NCBI GenBank assembly: GCA_963662175.1
Contig: OY759215.1
Coordinates: forward strand, 59,289,213 to 59,353,212
Length of the DNA: 64,000 nucleotides
Reading direction: 5' to 3'
DNA from: Aradus depressus
Lineage: Eukaryota; Arthropoda; Insecta; Hemiptera; Aradidae
Under the pieces are notes generated by a model. It saw nothing but the letters and a program-made list of their open reading frames with translations, had not been told where the DNA came from and made no database searches. Position numbers and translations under genes: made by a program. Positions 58,799 to 64,000 of the stretch are shown here, piece by piece; the stretch's first letter is position 1; the number at the start of each line of letters is the position of its first letter.

Positions 58799-61700
58799 CT
58801 AAATAGCGGCCCTCTTGGCGGGGATGGCCACAGTGATGACCTGCTTAGCCACCCCCGGCCTATAGACCCACGACTCGGGCCCACCCTCCTCTTCCTCGCC
58901 CAGCCGCCTCCGGTCCAAGAAGCTGATGAGGCAGCTGGCTGGAATCCAGATGAGAGAGGTCACGATGATCACTGCTCCCACCACGTTGTCCCGTAGCATC
59001 ACCAACACCTTGTTGATGTTGATGTCTTCAATAATGTCCCAGAATCGTTCCACAACGTCCTGGATTGTCTTCTCGCAAACTCCCTTCAGAAAAAAAAAAA
59101 AAAAAAAAAGTAAATGTACTCTACATAATTTGCGTATGTATACTAAAAAGAACATATTATAATCCCATACTTACAAGCACATTTTACGGAACATTATTAT
59201 AATATTGATAATCAATCATATGAAAAAAAAATAGTAAACCAACAAGAGGCTACTTTTGAGAAATCAAGAAAAGCCTACATTATCATTTGCAGGAAAATAA
59301 ATTACGAAAACATAATTAATATTCCTGCTTACTACCAATGGTTGTTCTTCCTACTTGAAGGAAGAAATTAATAGCAGAAACTCTGATCTTCATATATAGT
59401 CTTGAAGCCGCTTTAACTAGATTTTCCTGCATTCTCCATAATTTATTTACAGTGAGTGGCACATTTAAAAAAAATAAAATGAAATTTTCACTAAAATATA
59501 GGATACATTTCAAATTTTCAAGTAAAAAGAGCACTGTGCTCAATTATTTCCAAACTTTCTTCATTAGAAAGCGCCTGAAAATGTGAAAATTTGCGATCTG
59601 GCCTCGATTTGGCAGCAGACTTCACATAATTCTACAAGTTTATCACTTACGTTATTGCAGAAGCCATGAATACACGGAGTTCCATCAGGAAGCACGTCCT
59701 GAGGAGTTACAGGGAAGCAAGTGTCATTCAAGTTGTGACGGCAGCATCGTTTACAAGCGTCCACAACTGAAACATACATCACACTATTGACCCATTTAAA
59801 ATATATTATACAAGTAGGTGTAATGACCAATTCGAACACCTTAAAACATCAAACATATTACACAAGTTGCAAGAAGGCTCCCGAATCAATTACTGGAGAC
59901 GTTTCTTTAATTTGTTTAGATAAAAAAAATAAAAGTTGAATAAATACAGGAAAAACTGCCGTTGTGTATTTTAGAGTTAGGAAAGGATGCAACATTGCAG
60001 AGACCAGGGTATCACAGCGCTTAACATTTGGATGAAGATATAAAAGGATTGACTTGTTTAACAGAAATTATAAAAAAACAATGTATTGACCTATAGAGCA
60101 GCTCAAGTGTGAGGCAAACACTCAGATATCTTTTCGCTGTTCAAGTGTGTAATAATTACAGGAACTACAAATGACTAGCGTTTAAAATGGCATAGCCGGG
60201 CGCCCAAATTGTACACACAGTAGTTACCGAATGTGAACTGTATGGAGTTGTTGCGTCTACGGCATTTTAAACGCTAGTCATCTGTAGTTCCTGTAATTAT
60301 TACACACGAGTGTGTATCTCATACTTGCAGTTGCTCTGGGTTTAAAAAAATAGGTTGTCTTTCACCTTTGGCGTAGTCGGTTTTTTAATTTTTTTATTAT
60401 ATTTTTCTTTTTAGTGCTTTATTAAACTGAAGATTTATTAGACTGGAGATTTTTTCTATTTGTAAGTAGATACTTGGCGGGGTCTTCTTAAACCATAAAA
60501 AGGGTTTCTTTTTAGAGAGTTAATTACTTTTTGTTGGCATCTTAGCTAGTATGTGCAAGGCCAACGGCAGACACCTCAGCTAGTATGTGCTAGGCCAACG
60601 GCAGACACCTCAGCCAGTATGTGCTAGGCCAACGGCAGACACCTCAGCTAGTATGTGCTAGGCCAACAGTAGAGTTGCTATAAGAAAATGGTGCTGGCCC
60701 CCTCCTATCCAATAATTACAATAGTGAGGCCCAAGTTTCCTTATTTATTTATTATTTTTTTTAAGCGACTTCATATAATATTACTTTTCCCCCTTTCCTC
60801 GCGCCAGAACGTCCGAAAGAACAACCACATGTGTACCCAATCTTCTGTAGCCTGCTGGTTTTAGAAATATTCTGATTTCATGAATATCAATTTAAGTTGC
60901 TTTTGAGTTATTAGATAACATACAGAGAAAACGTTTGGATTTTATATACATAGATCATGTCTTGTGGTGGTTAAAATTTCAATCTTTGAAATTCAACTAT
61001 TAGGGATATTAATTATTAGGGATTATTAGCGAAAAAATGCTAAGCTGATAGCGATGACATTGAGGGTAATTTAATTAATTACTTAAACTGTTTTATTCGA
61101 GTGGCTACAATTAAGCCGGAGCTATATGAAATTAAAACAAAACAAGCCGTCAGTGAAGCATCGTCTATGTACTTCTCCACAACGAATTAAGGTTTCGCTC
61201 TCCCTCCAAAACCAATTGACCGTCTGAGCTCAAAATCAATAGTTGACTTGCATACGGGCTTCTGAATCCTCATATTAAATTTTGGTGCCTGGAGAGACAA
61301 GAGTACTTTTTTGTCCCTCGTTATGGGATATTTTTAAACTCATTACTGTTTTATTATTCAAATTAAAGAAAACACTCTATATACAATGTGTTTCTGACAA
61401 GAAATGACAGATTCGATCATTTAGCGCGAAACTACGATGTTTTGAAACGCCCCGTATTGCCCCCACCCTTCCAGTTGGTTCGATTTGTTGGTTAAAGAAC
61501 AAACTCCAGTATATCCTGAAGTGATGGGCAACGATATTGACTTTCTCCGAAGGTTGATTTGCTTAAAACGAATAACAAAAAAGAAAAATATAGCTAGGAG
61601 TGTTTCCAGTTATGTAAGTGTTAAAGGAAATGAGCTCCAGGTTCTGCCATTAAATAAAAACATTTCTTTTGCCGACCAACATTTCGAATATTACTTTAAT

Positions 61701-63952
61701 TCTTCATCTGGGTCTGAATTTAAGGCAAAAAAGTAAAGATTACTTTGACATCAGAGTTTGCGATTGCTTTAATGAGAGGGCACGCAGCCTTACAAAGTTA
61801 TCGCTCTTCCTTCCGAATCCGCATAAAAAACTTAGAATCGATAAATGTATGTATAGCGTCGGAAAATATTATTGTTTGAAGTAACCGCTTTCCTTTACAC
61901 TCCCTTGTCACACTTGAGGCGGTCTGGATGGAAATCAGGAGCTTACTTACTGGTGTCACACATGCAGCTCTGGAGGCCCTGAGTCTCGCAGTAGGGGACA
62001 CACTTGCCCAGCCGACACTTGCCTCTCTCCAGACATTCGGTACCATCTGTCATGGGGGCCGACTTGGGACAATCGGAGGCAGTCCCCGAACATCGAGACT
62101 CCTGCTCACACGTCGAGTACTGGGCTTCCCGACACTTGATACCACTGGCCATGTATCGGCAGTTCTGGCAGCACGGCGAGTTCTTATCGCTAAAACAGGA
62201 AATAAAAAATAATTCAGAAAGTTGGAGAAGAGGAATGAAGAAGGAATTAGCGATGCGCAGGACTGATAATAGAAGGGAGGGGATAATTTGTGTTTCCATG
62301 AGTTTTCCTGAAAATAGAGGTCATCATTTTCTCCGTCAGCCAAGCGTCCACCTGACAGCGTGGACATAAGATGGATGTTAGTCAAGAGTGCGTGACAAAC
62401 TAACAGAAAATAGAACGTTACAAGGTTCTTGGATACTCGAGTATTCAAGGAAATGAGGAGACGGACCGACTGGCTAAGGAAGTCTCAAAAACAGAGAATT
62501 TAGGCAACCCTAAAAATTTCGTGGCTGAGTTAAAAAATTGTATTAACGAAATAAAAACTATTCATCGAAATTCTTATACAACAGAGGAATTAGCTCTTCA
62601 GGCTACATTTCCAAAAGGAAAAAAAATCTATAATAATTATATTTTAAGTATCTGAAATTCGCTTACCAAATATGGAAAAATCCAAACAGTTATTAAAAAG
62701 TGTTACAATAAAGTTATAACTTCGTTCTTTGTTTAATATTTAGCACAATTTGGGGGTAAAGACACAGTTTTTAAAACAAGTTCCCTGATAATTGGGAGAT
62801 GAAGAGATGGATCCGAGCTCTAATCAACTATCTAACAAACTTACCTGCAGACTGCCCCTTGGTTCCTTCTCAGCTTGCACACTTTATCACAGCAAGAGTC
62901 GTTATCCTCCGTTCCCAGGAGACCTGCATCGCACTCTTCATCTCCCTGCAAAATGATCCAAATCTACACGTATTAAACTTCCAATACCAAAGCTTCCATA
63001 TTTTTATATTTACTATGTATCTATAGCTTTTCGCTTTAGCATGACTGAACATTTAGTTATGTTTTTGTCGGTATTTACTTTCCCTGTCCCTTCATTTTCG
63101 TACTTTCATGTTTATGATACTTCTCTTGAATATTTATTTTACATTTATTTGTTTTTCTTATTCTGGATATTCGATAAAGTAATGTGACTATTGAAATGCC
63201 CTTAGTAGCAACCACACACACACATTAATGTTGTTATTACAATTATAACGTTTTACTGTTTTATGATGGAGGTGCGCAAAAATGTCACAAATTGCCACCC
63301 ACTCCTCAAAAAAAAAAAAAAAAAAAAAATGGATTCTACAAGAACGTTAGAGCAAGGCATTACTGACATTAATTTAGTTAACTGATAGCATGTAAATACA
63401 TGAACCAATGCTCGACTTTCATTCATTCATTTTCCTAGTGAATGTACTTCCTTAACTTCAGATCCCTCCCTGATTCATATTTGCGTGCAACCTTCTGTAA
63501 GAATCACTTAGTGTTTTCCTATGTATTTTTTTTTTGTTTTTTGTACACCGATTTTTCACAACAATGTTTATTGTGGAAAAGGAAAAGTTCAATCCCATTA
63601 TGTGGTCCTTTTACGATCCACTTTTCGAAAGGGATATTTTAAGTCGTGAAGCATTTTTACAGTTCCATTTTTTTTAATATCAATACTTATTTTAATGCTA
63701 TTACTGGTGATAACAGATATGTGAAAAAAGTTCCGTCCACTTAAATAAAACAATTGTGGAGATACCATAACTTGCACACTACACTTTGTGAAAACTGTCA
63801 AGACTTCTGAATGAAAATAGAAATACCATTTTTTAATGGTAAATATAAGTGTGAAACTGACCTCGACACGAAGGTTGCCACAGAAAGATTCCTCGGGCTC
63901 AGAGAAGCAGCGGCCTGACTTGGCCTGCAGAACTTTTCTGATAGACCTCAAA
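58799..63952 (-). CDS. ADAM17: ADAM17/TACE-like metalloprotease, C-terminal part (partial)
   Basis: Type I membrane sheddase that releases ectodomains of signalling proteins. Five exons on the minus strand: 63952-63862, 62945-62845, 62189-61951, 59766-59651 and 59083-58799 (stop TAG); the frame is continuous for 276 residues. The signal peptide, prodomain and catalytic domain lie beyond the right edge. The part present begins just before the disintegrin domain ([44 protein letters not shown]). Next is the ADAM17-type membrane-proximal region with its CKRCC cysteine motif ([18 protein letters not shown]), the juxtamembrane helix [15 protein letters not shown], and a membrane segment ([20 protein letters not shown]). 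The 38-residue cytoplasmic tail begins [12 protein letters not shown]; human ADAM17 has about 130 residues there. The lack of EGF repeats and the RFWDxI helix separate it from other ADAMs. The acceptor of the last exon follows an unbroken T-run. Confidence 0.93.
60145..60307. mobile_element. 163-bp fold-back MITE in an ADAM17 intron
   Basis: GTGTGTAATAATTACAGGAA (continuing CTACAAATGACTAGCGTTTAAAATG) at 60145-60192 returns inverted at 60262-60307 with about three mismatches; a ~70-bp loop separates the arms. It would fold into a near-perfect 46-bp stem. No coding capacity. Confidence 0.7.
60545..60680. repeat. 34-bp tandem repeat, four copies
   Basis: GCTAGTATGTGCTAGGCCAA plus CGGCAGACACCTCA repeats at 60545, 60579, 60613 and 60647, exactly 34 bp apart. 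Its complement resembles type B of the 33-bp Helitron minisatellite (TAGCACATACTAGCTGAGG), so it is probably a relic of the same family with one extra base per unit. Confidence 0.75.
61140..61290. repeat. Dispersed repeat shared with 45130-45290
   Basis: Same ~130-bp block as at 45130, same orientation, in the long ADAM17 intron (59767-61950). The flanking sequence at 61370-61400 (GAAAACACTCTATATACAATGTGTTTCTG) also resembles 43630-43660, so a larger dispersed element is likely. Confidence 0.5.
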
Positions 63953-64000
63953 CTGCATGGTGAAAACCTCTAAACAAGTTCAAAAAATAATATCAATAAG

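Overview
This is a eukaryotic, insect-type genomic window. It is AT-rich, its genes are split by GT-AG introns, and it is crowded with decayed transposable elements. The proteins point to an arthropod: an RpL7 with the insect-like KLPAVPES start, a ZAD-type C2H2 zinc-finger protein (a class typical of insects), a DNAAF1/dtr homologue and an ADAM17/TACE homologue. A hemipteran-like insect is my guess, but the sequence alone does not settle the order.

Layout. Positions 1-9450 hold no supported gene. They are a cluster of Helitron-like elements joined head to tail (CTAG/TC junctions at 373/374, 4753/4754 and 9019/9020), filled with two kinds of internal tandem repeat: a ~143-bp monomer, with a higher-order repeat of exactly 860 bp present three times, and a 33-bp minisatellite. 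A separate composite tandem array (5.6-7.8 kb) is built partly from the body of a tRNA-derived SINE. Positions 9440-10690 are a broken non-LTR retrotransposon interrupted by a Penelope-like insertion that carries two hammerhead-like ribozyme motifs.

Four protein genes follow. (1) DNAAF1/dtr, plus strand, 10720-29033, eight coding exons, 1559 aa. (2) A ZAD + four-finger C2H2 protein, minus strand, 37495-46664, six exons, 347 aa. (3) RpL7, plus strand, 49429-55939, seven exons, 258 aa. (4) ADAM17, minus strand, 58799-63952, the last five coding exons only; the 5' part lies beyond the right edge. In each model the splice phases close and the reading frame is continuous.

Introns and intergenic spaces contain Jockey-like reverse transcriptase, endonuclease and RNase H fragments on both strands, two tRNA-derived SINE families, several MITE-like inverted-repeat elements, Penelope-like tails and simple repeats. 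The four genes show no operon-like relation: DNAAF1 serves ciliary dynein assembly, RpL7 translation, ADAM17 ectodomain shedding, and the zinc-finger protein probably transcription. RpL7 and the zinc-finger gene are divergent, RpL7 and ADAM17 convergent, and DNAAF1 and the zinc-finger gene convergent. All coordinates come from reading the sequence by hand; splice sites were chosen by GT-AG, frame and remembered family similarity, not by transcript data.
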